A DNA stretch of 43,601 nt from Lentisphaeria bacterium (GCA_017462015.1 JAFTRX010000128.1:1-43601), one strand, 5' to 3'. Shown: positions 8,106 to 16,363, numbered from the stretch's first letter. A program made the numbers and translations. Notes: generated from the sequence alone by a model not told the origin.

Positions 8106-9488
8106 ATGAGTAAAATCACCGTCAATTCCCCCATTGTTCCGGAGTTGGACAAAGGCTTTGTGCCCGCCGCACTGTGGAATCGCGAATACCGCAAACTCGC
8201 GGCTTCCGATCCCGGTGCGATCGACATTGCCATCACCTGTGAACGCTCCAACGGCGCCGTTTCCCGCTTTGATTCCAAACTTCTGCCGGATACGGATGCC
8301 AATTTGGAGCTCAACTTCCGTTACGTTGAACGTATTGTCAAATTTCTGCTCTGGGCATACGGCGGTTGTGAAGTCACTGTTGCCGGTGCCCCGCTGGTTG
8401 CAGCGAAGCTTGCGGAAGTTTACTCCGCTTCCGGTGAACGCGCCTTCGACTTCGATGTCATGGGCGAACGCATCTACGGCAAAGAGTTCAAAATCGTCAG
8501 TGTTCCTTACGCCGCTGCCAAAGCGGAAAAGAAGATCTCCATGAAGCTCGGCGGCAACTTCTCCGGCTGCCGTATCGGTTTCGATCTTGGCGGTTCCGAC
8601 CGCAAGTGCGCCGCAGTCATTGACGGCAAAGCGGTTCACAGCGAAGAGGTCGTCTGGGACCCCTACTTCCAGAAAGATGTCAACTACCACCGCGAAGGCA
8701 TCCTTGATTCCCTCCGCCGTGCCGCAGCCAAAATGCCGAAAATCGATGCCATCGGCGGTTCTGCTGCCGGTGTCTATGTCGAAAATCAGCCCCGGATCGC
8801 CTCGCTTTTCCGCGGTATTCCGGAAGCCGATTTCAAAGACAAAGTGCGTCCGATTTTTCTCGAAATTGCCAAAGAGTTCCCCGGTGTGCCTTTTGTCGTT
8901 CTCAACGACGGTGAAGTGACCGCTCTCGCCGGAGCTGTCAGCTTGCAGAAAAACTCCCTTATCGGTCTTGCCATGGGAACCAGTGAAGCTGTCGGTTACG
9001 TCACCCCGGAAGGCAATCTCACTGATTACCTCAACGAACTCGCCTTTGCTCCCATCGACTACCGCGAAGATGATCCTCCGCGCGACGAATGGTCCGGCGA
9101 TTACGGTGTCGGTGCCATGTATCTTTCCCAGCAGGCGGTCGGACGTCTGGTCAAACCGGCGGGATTTGATTTCCCCGCCGATACCAAACTTCCGGAAATA
9201 TTGAAAATGGTTCAAGCCGCCCGCGTTGAAAATGATCCCCGCGCATCGGCGATCTACCGTTCCATCGGTGTTTATCTCGGCTATGCAATCGCCCATTATG
9301 CTGACTTCTACGATCTTTCCAACCTCCTGCTGCTCGGACGGGTTTCCAGTGGTGAAGGCGGTTCGGAGATCATCGCTGAAGCCAACAATGTTCTGAAAAC
9401 GGTTTTCCCGGAACTCTCCGTGGAAATCCACATCCCTGACGAAACCTTCAAACGTCATGGTCAAGCCGTCATCGCCGCCTCTTTGTGA
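8106..9488 (+). CDS. ASKHA-fold (ROK-like) sugar kinase-like protein
   Basis: A 460-residue protein whose C-terminal two-thirds has the actin-like ATPase fold. The phosphate-1 motif IGFDLGGSDRKCAAVIDG starts near residue 160, followed by AIGGSAAGVYV, a phosphate-2-like VVLNDGEVTALAG and an adenosine-motif LIGLAMGTSEAVGYV. The first 155 residues precede the kinase core and have no family I recognise. The ORF is open to ATG 8073 inside nagB, but ATG 8106 leaves a short spacer and is preferred. Its close linkage to nagB suggests phosphorylation of an amino sugar such as N-acetylglucosamine or glucosamine; that substrate is inferred. It may alternatively be a regulatory ROK-like protein. Repeat copy 2 begins right after its stop. 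Confidence 0.75.
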   Translation: MSKITVNSPIVPELDKGFVPAALWNREYRKLAASDPGAIDIAITCERSNGAVSRFDSKLLPDTDANLELNFRYVERIVKFLLWAYGGCEVTVAGAPLVAAKLAEVYSASGERAFDFDVMGERIYGKEFKIVSVPYAAAKAEKKISMKLGGNFSGCRIGFDLGGSDRKCAAVIDGKAVHSEEVVWDPYFQKDVNYHREGILDSLRRAAAKMPKIDAIGGSAAGVYVENQPRIASLFRGIPEADFKDKVRPIFLEIAKEFPGVPFVVLNDGEVTALAGAVSLQKNSLIGLAMGTSEAVGYVTPEGNLTDYLNELAFAPIDYREDDPPRDEWSGDYGVGAMYLSQQAVGRLVKPAGFDFPADTKLPEILKMVQAARVENDPRASAIYRSIGVYLGYAIAHYADFYDLSNLLLLGRVSSGEGGSEIIAEANNVLKTVFPELSVEIHIPDETFKRHGQAVIAASL

Positions 9489-9723
9489 GGCGGTGATCTC
9501 GCTTGCTCCCGCGAGCCTTGCGGTCGTCGCCGCTCGGGTCGAGGACAGTAGTCCACTCCCCTCGCGGCTCCTCGGCAAAACTCGCGGATAGCGGCGCGAT
9601 ATCGCCGCCTATGGGCTGGGTTGGCTTTGTGTCGCCTGACGGCGACCAGGGTAGTGGTCGTGGGCGCCGCTTGCGCGGCTTATGAACGCCTTGCGGCGTT
9701 TTTCGGCGTGCACCAACCTCCAG
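9489..9723 (+). repeat. Hairpin-rich dispersed repeat, copy 2
   Basis: Near-identical copy of 5068-5305, again starting immediately after a stop codon (TGA 9486-9488). The first 120 bases differ at only two positions; most changes cluster at 9610-9660. All hairpin stems are retained, including GTCGCC/GGCGAC and the final AACGCC/GGCGTT terminator-like stem. A one-base deletion after the fourth hairpin puts the open frame seen in copy 1 out of register, which argues against a coding role. Confidence 0.87.
9685..9703 (+). terminator. Intrinsic terminator inside repeat copy 2
   Basis: Stem AACGCC (9685-9690), loop TTGC, stem GGCGTT (9695-9700) and a T run to 9703. It should terminate the nagB-kinase transcript. 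Confidence 0.7.
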
Positions 9724-9900
9724 GCCACTCCGCTACTCACTCCAGTTGATCGTCCTACAAGTCCTACTTGTCCTACACGTCCTACACAAAACTTCCGCTC
9801 CACGTGGCACTTGGCAGTGCGCCAGCCGCCAGTCCACTATCGCCGCTCCCGTTGCCAGCCCACTGCCGCTGCTCTCTCCAACCGGCTCTTGTTCTCCGGA
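9724..9900 (+). repeat. Tail of repeat copy 2 with 4 x 9-bp tandem block
   Basis: After the core come CACTCCGCTACTCACTCCAG and four 9-mers at 9752-9787 (GTCCTACAA, GTCCTACTT, GTCCTACAC, GTCCTACAC). A small hairpin, GGCACT...AGTGCGCC, follows at about 9805-9820. The same order of blocks is found on the minus strand at 43330-43445, showing that this tail can occur without the hairpin core. No gene is seen here. Confidence 0.7.
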
Positions 9901-9937
9901 TGCCCGACAAAAAATTATAAAAAATATCTCTCCGGAC

Positions 9938-9971
9938 TTGACTTTTGGACAGAATGGAGCAATATTATAAT
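9938..9971 (+). promoter_or_regulatory. Putative promoter of acpP
   Basis: TTGACT (9938-9943) or the overlapping TTGGAC (9945-9950) stands upstream of TATTATAAT (9963-9971). Spacing is 19 bp for TTGACT/TATTAT and 15 bp for TTGGAC/TATAAT, so neither is ideal, but the clustering upstream of a highly expressed gene is suggestive. Confidence 0.45.
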
Positions 9972-10050
9972 GTGTGCAGGTATTTCCTGTAACAGGGTAC
10001 GTATATTTGACGTGTTTAAGGACAGACAACCAAAGTGAAAGGGAATTAAA

Positions 10051-10290
10051 ATGTCCGAAATTGCTGATAAAGTGAAAAAGATTGTCGTCGAACAGTTGGG
10101 TGTTTCTGAAGATCAGGTCACCCCGGAAGCCAAATTTATCGAAGATCTCGGTGCTGACTCTCTCGACCAGGTCGAGCTGGTCATGGCTCTCGAAGAAGCC
10201 TTCGGTTCTGACATTCCGGACGAAGACGCTGAAAAGCTGACCACCGTCGGCGATGCGATCGCTTATGTCGAAAGCAAGAGCCAGGCGTAA
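10051..10290 (+). CDS. acpP: Acyl carrier protein
   Basis: A 79-residue acidic acyl carrier protein for type II fatty-acid synthesis. The 4'-phosphopantetheine attachment site is S37 in [19 protein letters not shown], the canonical motif. The length and the [17 protein letters not shown] helix III region match AcpP exactly. A purine-rich GAAAGGG lies upstream of the ATG. The condensing enzyme FabF follows after a 365-bp gap, a common acpP-fabF arrangement, although the gap and possible terminator suggest partly separate transcription. Confidence 0.97.
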   Translation: MSEIADKVKKIVVEQLGVSEDQVTPEAKFIEDLGADSLDQVELVMALEEAFGSDIPDEDAEKLTTVGDAIAYVESKSQA

Positions 10291-10371
10291 TAAGTCTGCT
10301 TTTTGTTTTCAGCGCGGCAAACTTTCCGGCAGTTTTATCTGCTTTGGAGGTTTGCCGTACTCGAGGATTAC

Positions 10372-10410
10372 GGTCACTGATCTCTGACGGTTGGTGACCT
10401 TAATTTTTTT
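10372..10410 (+). terminator. Possible terminator after acpP
   Basis: Within the 365-bp acpP-fabF gap, stems GGTCAC (10372-10377) and GTGACC (10394-10399) are followed by TTAATTTTTTT (10400-10410). A second inverted repeat, CGGCAAAC/GTTTGCCG (10315-10322 and 10350-10357), lies just upstream. The loop of the first is 16 nt, so it is not a compact terminator. The rest of the gap (10411-10655) shows no gene I trust. Confidence 0.45.
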
Positions 10411-10655
10411 AAGGGTATCCGGTCAGGATGCTGAACAGGGTTCCGGTAAAAGTTGCCAGACTCTGATTTATCCTCTCCGGAATACAGCAGTGCCAAAAAA
10501 AGACGGCAGTAAAAAAAGGTCGCTACTTTCAATGGTTTTCTGCAAGCGGGAAACTGGAAAATGTTTCCGGTGTTCTGTGATTCCAGTGAAGAAGTGCAGC
10601 TTTTTATGCCGCCCACAGTGTCTTGAATTCAAATAACCTCTTTTGTGATATTTAT

Positions 10656-11912
10656 ATGAACGAACGCAGAGTTGTTGTTACCGGTTGCGGCGTGCTTTCT
10701 TGCGTCGGCAACAATGTAAGTGAATTTTGGGACTCTCTGGTCAATGGCCGGTGCGGACTTGGACAAATCACCCGTTTCGACACTTCCGCGTACCGTACCC
10801 ATATTGCCGGTGAGCTCAAAAATTTTGACATTACCAACTACATGTCCGCCAAAGAAGCTCACCGCATGGACCCCTATACCCAGTATGCCATGGTCGCTGC
10901 TGATGAAGCTCTCCGCAATGCCGGACTCTACATTGAACCGGGTGAAAAACGTGCCGATGGCGATCGTTTCGGTGCCATCGTTCCCAGCGGTATCGGCGGT
11001 CTCGGAACTCTCGAAAGAGAGCATGAAGTACTGCTCAACCGCGGTCCCCGCCGGGTTTCTCCCTTCCTCATTCCCATGATGATCGGTGACATCGCTTCCG
11101 GCAACCTCGCTATGCGCTACGATTTGCGCGGACCTAACATGGGACTTGCCACGGCTTGTGCTACTGCCTGTCACTCCATCGGAGAAGCTTTCTGGATGAT
11201 CAAGCGCGACGATGCCGATGTCATGGTCGCCGGTGGTGCTGAAGCCTGTGTGGTTCCCATGAGTCTCGCCGGTTTCTGTGCTTTGCAGGCCCTTTCCACC
11301 CGCAACGATGATCCGCTGCACGCCAGTCGGCCTTTTGACCGTGACCGCGATGGTTTCGTTATGTCCGAAGGTGCCGGTGTGCTGGTCATTGAAGAACTCG
11401 GTCATGCCGTCCGCCGTGGAGCCAACATCCTCGCCGAAATCGTCGGTTACGGTGCCACTGCCGATGCTTACCATATCACCAGTCCCGCCCCCGACGGCAA
11501 CGGCTGCGCCCGCGCCATGCAGATGGCTATGCGCCACGCCGGTGTCACCCCGGACGAAGTGGACTACATCAACGCCCACGGTACCAGTACCTCGCTCAAT
11601 GACAAGTTTGAAACCCTTGCCATCAAGAGCGCGTTCGGTGATGCCGCTGCTAAGGTGGCTATCAGCAGTACCAAGGGTACGACCGGTCACTCTCTGAGTG
11701 CCGCCGGTGGTTTGGAATGTATTGCCTGTGTCCAGAGTATTCTCAACGACACCGTTCCTCCGACCATCAACTACGAAAATCCTGATCCGGAATGTGACCT
11801 CAACTACACTCCCAACACCGCTGTCAAGCGTACCATCAACTACGCGATGAACAGCAATCTGGGCTTCGGCGGTCATAACGGTGTTCTGTTGTTCAAAAAA
11901 TTTGCTTCTTGA
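10656..11912 (+). CDS. fabF: Beta-ketoacyl-ACP synthase II (KAS II)
   Basis: A 418-residue thiolase-fold condensing enzyme that elongates acyl-ACP with malonyl-ACP. The active-site Cys is C168 in GLATACATACHS; the two catalytic histidines lie in NAHGTSTSLND and TKGTTGHSLSAAGG, giving the complete Cys-His-His triad. The C-terminal NSNLGFGGHNGVLLFK is typical of the family. The frame is open back to a TTG at 10623, but ATG 10656 (MNERRVVVTGCG) matches the family start. No strong Shine-Dalgarno is visible. The usual nucleophile-elbow context STACATG is slightly changed, with a second Cys four residues on. It lies 24 bp upstream of the LysM lipoprotein gene. Confidence 0.95.
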   Translation: MNERRVVVTGCGVLSCVGNNVSEFWDSLVNGRCGLGQITRFDTSAYRTHIAGELKNFDITNYMSAKEAHRMDPYTQYAMVAADEALRNAGLYIEPGEKRADGDRFGAIVPSGIGGLGTLEREHEVLLNRGPRRVSPFLIPMMIGDIASGNLAMRYDLRGPNMGLATACATACHSIGEAFWMIKRDDADVMVAGGAEACVVPMSLAGFCALQALSTRNDDPLHASRPFDRDRDGFVMSEGAGVLVIEELGHAVRRGANILAEIVGYGATADAYHITSPAPDGNGCARAMQMAMRHAGVTPDEVDYINAHGTSTSLNDKFETLAIKSAFGDAAAKVAISSTKGTTGHSLSAAGGLECIACVQSILNDTVPPTINYENPDPECDLNYTPNTAVKRTINYAMNSNLGFGGHNGVLLFKKFAS

Positions 11913-11936
11913 TATCAGTTTGAGGAGAAAGAGTTT

Positions 11937-12566
11937 ATGAAGAATATCCAACTTTTTGCAGGTGTTGCAGTTCTCGCAGTTTTCTGCGGCTGTCAGCACA
12001 CCCATGTCGATCAGGTCACTCCCGGTCAGGGACGGCAGGATTGGTATCGTGACATCCGGGAAAGCTATCCCGGTTTCCGTCCGCCCCGTCTGGTCTCCCC
12101 CGGAATCTCCGGTCAGTCCACCCGGCAGGCTCAGCCTGCTCCGGTCGCTCCGGCAACTCCTGCGGATGTCAAGGATGAGAGTGCCAGTCAGACCCCGGCA
12201 GTCGATGTAGTCCCCATGGAAATTGAACCCGCCGCCAAGGTCGAAGCTCCCAAGACGGAAGCTCCGGCAGCTAAAGTTGAAGCTCCCAAGACGGAAGCTC
12301 CGGCGGCTAAGGTCGAAGCTCCCAAGACGGAAGCTCCGGCGGCCAAGGTCGAAGCTCCCAAGACGGAAGCCAAAGCGGTTGAGCCGCCCGATCCCACATC
12401 CAGTCAGGTGTATGTGGTCAAATCCGGGGATATTTTGAGTGCCATTTCTGTAAAGTTCTACGGCAGTGCCCGTTACGTTAACGTCATCAAAAAGGCGAAC
12501 TCGGATATCCTTCCTGATGCCAACAAGTTGAAACCGGGAATGAAACTTATCATCCCCAAGTTGTAA
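11937..12566 (+). CDS. LysM-domain lipoprotein with Pro/Ala/Lys/Glu repeats
   Basis: A 209-residue predicted envelope lipoprotein. A short hydrophobic signal is followed by a lipobox-like VFCGC with C19 as the lipidated Cys. Residues about 99-146 are four copies of a 12-residue unit (AAKVEAPKTEAP), and residues about 155-209 are a LysM domain (VYVVKSGDILSAISVKFYGS) expected to bind peptidoglycan. The layout suggests a lipid-anchored protein reaching through an extended spacer to the cell wall. GAGGAGAAAG lies upstream of the ATG. It sits between fabF and phoH; a similar LysM gene near these is a positional observation only. The spacer repeats are almost identical in DNA, so repeat number may vary between strains. 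Confidence 0.82.
   Translation: MKNIQLFAGVAVLAVFCGCQHTHVDQVTPGQGRQDWYRDIRESYPGFRPPRLVSPGISGQSTRQAQPAPVAPATPADVKDESASQTPAVDVVPMEIEPAAKVEAPKTEAPAAKVEAPKTEAPAAKVEAPKTEAPAAKVEAPKTEAKAVEPPDPTSSQVYVVKSGDILSAISVKFYGSARYVNVIKKANSDILPDANKLKPGMKLIIPKL
12231..12374 (+). repeat. 36-bp coding tandem repeat, four units
   Basis: Four in-frame 36-bp units inside the LysM lipoprotein gene, sharing the core GAAGCTCCCAAGACGGAAGC. Differences are mostly silent changes (GCCGCC, GCAGCT, GCGGCT, GCGGCC). They encode the spacer between lipid anchor and LysM domain. Confidence 0.92.
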
Positions 12567-12579
12567 GACTTTCAATCAT

Positions 12580-12610
12580 CCGGCGGTGTGCTGTTCAAGC
12601 ATGCCGCCGG
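12580..12610 (+). promoter_or_regulatory. Intergenic hairpin between LysM gene and phoH
   Basis: A 12-bp stem, CCGGCGGTGTGC (12580-12591) with GCATGCCGCCGG (12599-12610), including two G-T wobbles, and a 7-nt loop. No T run follows, so it is more likely an RNA processing or stability hairpin than a terminator. Confidence 0.55.
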
Positions 12611-12665
12611 TCAAACTGCAAGGAAATTTGATGTTTCCTGAAAAATACCGGGCAACAGCTGTCAG

Positions 12666-13634
12666 ATGAAAGAACGTTTTTACTTTGAACCTGGTTTGTC
12701 GTTCCGTTCATTCGGAGTGAAAGACGAAGTACGTTTGCTCAGACAGCTTTCTGAGAAATGCAATGTTTCTGTAAGCGCCCGGGATAACTGGGTGGAACTT
12801 TCCGGAGATGATGAGTGTGTCGATGCGGCATTGAAGTATCTTGTCGGTTTGCAGAAACTTTTCCGTCTGCGCGGCAAAGAGCTTGACCGTTCCGATTTTG
12901 AACTGGTCATGCGCCAGACTCCGGGAGATTCGGCTCTCTCTCTGGAAAATCTCTGGAGTGAACGCATTGAACTTGCTTCCGGCCGCCGCCCGGTCATGCC
13001 CCGTTCCAAACGGCAGATGGAGTATCTGCGCGCCATGCGCAAATATGATGTCGTTTTCGGAATAGGTCCCGCCGGTACCGGAAAAACCTATCTGGCAATG
13101 GCGATGGCGGTGTCCATGTTCCTCAAAGGCGAAGTCAGCCGGATAATCCTGACCCGTCCCGCCCGCGAATCCGGTGAACGGCTCGGATTTCTGCCCGGTT
13201 CGCTGGAAGAAAAAGTTTCTCCTTATCTGCGTCCGCTTTACGATGCACTTTACGAGATGATGCCCCCGGAAGAAGCGCAGAATCTCATCGCCCGCAACAT
13301 TGTGGAAGTTGCTCCTCTGGCATTTATGCGCGGCAGAACATTGAGCAATGCGTTCATCATTCTGGATGAGGCGCAGAACACCACTGTTGAGCAGATGTTG
13401 ATGTTTCTGACCCGCATGGGGTTCGGTTCCCGCTGTGTTATTACCGGTGACCCGTCACAATCCGATCTCAACCGCAACGAACCTTCCGGTTTGAAGCGGG
13501 CGCTCAACTCGCTGTCACAGCTTGAAGAGCTGGGTTTTGTCTATTTCAATACCAAAGATGTGGTGCGCCACTCGCTTTTGGAAAAGATCATCAATGCATA
13601 CAGTGACCATGATTCCGGGAAGGAAGATCTATGA
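12666..13634 (+). CDS. phoH: PhoH-family ATPase
   Basis: A 322-residue PhoH-like P-loop ATPase. An N-terminal KH-like region (about 1-100) precedes the ATPase core with Walker A GIGPAGTGKTYLA (near residue 132) and Walker B FIILDEAQNTT, followed by SRCVITGDPSQSDL. PhoH proteins are linked to RNA metabolism and commonly sit next to ybeY. Here phoH overlaps the 7TM-HD gene by four bases (ATGA at 13631) and ybeY is next, the classic phoH-7TM-HD-ybeY block. The exact substrate of PhoH is unsettled in the literature. Confidence 0.93.
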   Translation: MKERFYFEPGLSFRSFGVKDEVRLLRQLSEKCNVSVSARDNWVELSGDDECVDAALKYLVGLQKLFRLRGKELDRSDFELVMRQTPGDSALSLENLWSERIELASGRRPVMPRSKRQMEYLRAMRKYDVVFGIGPAGTGKTYLAMAMAVSMFLKGEVSRIILTRPARESGERLGFLPGSLEEKVSPYLRPLYDALYEMMPPEEAQNLIARNIVEVAPLAFMRGRTLSNAFIILDEAQNTTVEQMLMFLTRMGFGSRCVITGDPSQSDLNRNEPSGLKRALNSLSQLEELGFVYFNTKDVVRHSLLEKIINAYSDHDSGKEDL

Positions 13635-15880
13635 ACATTTCTGACAGCCACGCTCATTCTGTACCGGACAAAGAGCAGAAGTTTTCACCGGTTCCGACTG
13701 TTGCCGTACTGGTATTGATCTGGGTCACGGCATCGGTTTTGCTGACGATTTCAATTTTGACCCAGCGCGACTTTACGATCTTGAAAAAGGGTGATACTGC
13801 GCCGTTTTCAACGTGGGCGCTTACCGATTTCCGCTATGTCGATTGGGAGCGAACCAACTCGGAACGGGAGAATGCCCGCCGGAACGCGCCGGTGTTCTAC
13901 CGGATAGATGAAACGCTTTCCGGAAAGATACGGAACGATTTTGATTATTTTATCACTGCTTCGCAAAACCGGATAGAGATGGAGCAGTTCAAGCAGAAAT
14001 ATTTTCCCGGCGATAATGATATTTCCAAAGCTGTTGCCGGATTCAAAAATTTTTCTGAGTGGTCAGCATTGTTGCAGGATTCCCGGAAAGCCGCGTTGCT
14101 GCGCCGTAATTTCTACAAGATGATCGACCACGGTATTTCCGGAAAAATTTCAGATACCGGAAAACATATTCTGGTCATCACGTCCGATGGCAGACAGCTG
14201 GATGATTTTGTCCCTCCTGTGGTCGCCAATGCAGTCAAAGATGTGGTCGGATCGTTGCGGATCAATGCCGCGTTGAAAGGTGAACTTGGCGCGGTCTTTA
14301 AGAAGATTTGCGGTCAGGGCAATCTGGTCAGAGATGATAAACTTACCAAAAATGCTCAGGATGCTGCTGCAGCCAAAGTGCCGGAATTTTACAAAAACTG
14401 CCGCCGCGGTGAGTTGCTGATCGCTCAGGATGCCACGATTACTGACGAGATGGTCAACAAGATCAAGGCGGAAAAAGATGCGCTTCCGCAGAACTTCGGT
14501 ATGGCAATATTCTATTACCGGCTGGGAGTGAGTTTGCTGCTGCTGCTGCTGGCGTTCATCTTCTTTTATGCCACATATCCCGGGTTTTTCAAAAATGTCC
14601 ATCAAACCATGCTTGTCGGAGCGGTGATAATACTTTCAATGGTGGTGAATTATGCGGTGATATATCTCTTTTTCCACTTGTTCAAACAGGGGCATATTTC
14701 CGCGTACCAACTGCTGTTTACTTTTCTGCCGATCTCATTATGTGCGGCGCTTTCCACGGCTTTTCTGGGGAATCGCGCGGCAATATTCTGTATTTTTCTG
14801 GTTGCCAGTGTGTCGGCGATGATGGCGTTTCCTGACCGGTCATTTGAGCAGGCGTTGCGCTGGTTTTTCATCGGAGTGCTGGTGGCGTTTTCGGTTCGCA
14901 ACGTGCATAACTACCGCAGTTATTTCTTCCGGGTGCTGTTTTTCGGGGCGTTCAATACGGCGCTGATAAACAGTGACATGCTGCTCTCCGCCGGACGGGA
15001 GATATTTGCTGAAGCGGCGATCGTGATATTGGCAAACACATTCGGTTGTGCCGTGGCATCGCTGCTGCTGGTGTTTGCGTTTGAGCTGATATTCAACGCC
15101 GATACCAACATGTCGCTGATGATGTTGTGCGACCACAGTCACAAGCTGTTGGATGAACTCAAGCGCAAAGCTCCCGGCACGATGTTTCACTCGATGAATG
15201 TTGCCACGCTGGCTGAAGATGCGGCAAGCGCTGTCAGAGCCAATCCGTTGAAGGCGAAAGCCGGTGCATTGTTTCACGATATCGGTAAATTGATAAATCC
15301 CCACTATTTTGTGGAAAATAATGTGGATAGCCCCGGCGAGCATGAAAAACTTCCGCCGCGGCAGAGCTGCAATATCATCCGGGAACACGTTTCTGAAGGA
15401 TTGAATCTGAGCCGGAAGTACCGGTTGAGCCGCTTTATCCGGCAGGCGATAAATACTCATCACGGCGATGATCTGGTATCGTTTTTCTACCGCAAGGCGG
15501 TGGAGCATCACGACCGTAACCCCGGATCTCCGCCGGTCTTTGAATCGGATTACCGTTACGGCGGAGATGCGCCGGATGAACGGGAGCTTACCATAATTTC
15601 CCTCGCCGATGCCTGTGAGGCGGCGTGCCGGAGTTTGGATACTCCTTCAGAAAGCAGTATCACGGAGATGGTGGAAAAGATATTTATGCACCGTTTCCGG
15701 CAGGGGCAGTTGCGCAACTCCAAGTTGACACTGGCAGAGCTGAATATCATCAAAGAGTGTTTTATCAATGATCTGGTCAACTTCAACCATGGCCGCATCG
15801 CTTATAATAAGGAAAAAAAAGATGATCCAACTGAACAGTCAGTGGTATTGCCGGAGCAAAAAAGTTCCGAAAAAGAGTGA
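13631..15880 (+). CDS. 7TM-HD receptor-type phosphodiesterase (PgpH-like)
   Basis: A 749-residue inner-membrane protein. One transmembrane helix near residues 22-44 is followed by a periplasmic 7TMR-HDED-type domain (about 45-290), then seven hydrophobic helices (about 294-490) and a cytoplasmic HD domain. The HD core is visible as FHSMNVATLAEDAA, then GALFHDIGKLINP, and later INTHHGDDLVSFFY. Homologues such as PgpH hydrolyse cyclic di-AMP; that activity is inferred from family. The C-terminal end overlaps the ybeY reading frame by about 59 bp, implying translational coupling. Confidence 0.9.
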   Translation: MNISDSHAHSVPDKEQKFSPVPTVAVLVLIWVTASVLLTISILTQRDFTILKKGDTAPFSTWALTDFRYVDWERTNSERENARRNAPVFYRIDETLSGKIRNDFDYFITASQNRIEMEQFKQKYFPGDNDISKAVAGFKNFSEWSALLQDSRKAALLRRNFYKMIDHGISGKISDTGKHILVITSDGRQLDDFVPPVVANAVKDVVGSLRINAALKGELGAVFKKICGQGNLVRDDKLTKNAQDAAAAKVPEFYKNCRRGELLIAQDATITDEMVNKIKAEKDALPQNFGMAIFYYRLGVSLLLLLLAFIFFYATYPGFFKNVHQTMLVGAVIILSMVVNYAVIYLFFHLFKQGHISAYQLLFTFLPISLCAALSTAFLGNRAAIFCIFLVASVSAMMAFPDRSFEQALRWFFIGVLVAFSVRNVHNYRSYFFRVLFFGAFNTALINSDMLLSAGREIFAEAAIVILANTFGCAVASLLLVFAFELIFNADTNMSLMMLCDHSHKLLDELKRKAPGTMFHSMNVATLAEDAASAVRANPLKAKAGALFHDIGKLINPHYFVENNVDSPGEHEKLPPRQSCNIIREHVSEGLNLSRKYRLSRFIRQAINTHHGDDLVSFFYRKAVEHHDRNPGSPPVFESDYRYGGDAPDERELTIISLADACEAACRSLDTPSESSITEMVEKIFMHRFRQGQLRNSKLTLAELNIIKECFINDLVNFNHGRIAYNKEKKDDPTEQSVVLPEQKSSEKE

Positions 15881-16307
15881 TTTGAGAAAGTTTGTCCACC
15901 GCGCTGCCGAGGTCGCAGGTCTCCCGGTCACGCCGCCGTGGAGTTGCAATATCATGTTTGTCGGCGACCGCCGCATGGCGGAGATGAATATGGATCTTCT
16001 GGGACATGAAGGAACCACCGATGTGATAACATTCAGTTACTTTGACGATGGCAGTGAACCCATGGACAAAGATGAAGTCATGGTGGAACTTATCGTCAAT
16101 CCGGACGCCGCCGCCCGGGAAGGGGAAAAACGTGAAGGCGGTTATCCCCGCGAAGTGGCGTTGTACATTGTCCACGGAATGCTGCACTCTGCCGGTGAAG
16201 ATGATTTGGAAGAGCATACGCGCAAACGGATGCGCCGCCGGGAACGCGAGTGTATGGCGGAGCTGGAAAAGGAATTTGATTTGGGAGCGTTGTTCAAAAA
16301 CGCTTGA
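15822..16307 (+). CDS. ybeY: Endoribonuclease YbeY (16S rRNA maturation)
   Basis: A 161-residue YbeY/UPF0054 protein, expected to act in 16S rRNA 3' processing and ribosome quality control. The family signature is HGMLHSAGEDD, with H118 and H122 as two zinc ligands. The third ligand, usually His in GYDH, is D128 here. The upstream motif GTTDVITFSYF is the conserved TDVLSFP-type segment. I chose ATG 15822, which lies about ten bases after AAGGA and inside the preceding gene; the frame is open further back to 15768. The stop codon overlaps the -35 box of the next promoter. Confidence 0.88.
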   Translation: MIQLNSQWYCRSKKVPKKSDLRKFVHRAAEVAGLPVTPPWSCNIMFVGDRRMAEMNMDLLGHEGTTDVITFSYFDDGSEPMDKDEVMVELIVNPDAAAREGEKREGGYPREVALYIVHGMLHSAGEDDLEEHTRKRMRRRERECMAELEKEFDLGALFKNA

Positions 16308-16332
16308 CATGAGTGCGTTTTCCGGTTATATT
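16304..16332 (+). promoter_or_regulatory. Strong sigma-70 type promoter
   Basis: A perfect TTGACA (16304-16309), a 17-bp spacer and TATATT (16327-16332). The -35 box contains the ybeY stop codon. The predicted transcript would begin near 16339, 25 bp before the lipoprotein start, and probably covers the rfb genes. Confidence 0.78.
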
Positions 16333-16363
16333 ATCAAGTGCAGAGAGATTTGGAGGAAATAAG

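Noticed and set aside
8043-9578. A 511-codon minus-strand open frame opposite the kinase-like gene
   Set aside because: Shadow of the + strand gene; no family motif and no ribosome binding site.
10391-10636. Small open frame in the acpP-fabF gap
   Set aside because: No start signal, no recognised motif, and it overlaps a probable terminator region; a real small gene is not supported.
12231-12374. Regular 36-bp repeats resembling a CRISPR array
   Set aside because: Units are contiguous without spacers and encode in-frame protein repeats.
10629-12575. A 648-codon open frame on the minus strand across fabF and the LysM gene
   Set aside because: It is an antisense shadow of two well-supported genes produced by their codon bias; it has low-complexity Gly/Phe-rich translation and no recognisable motif.
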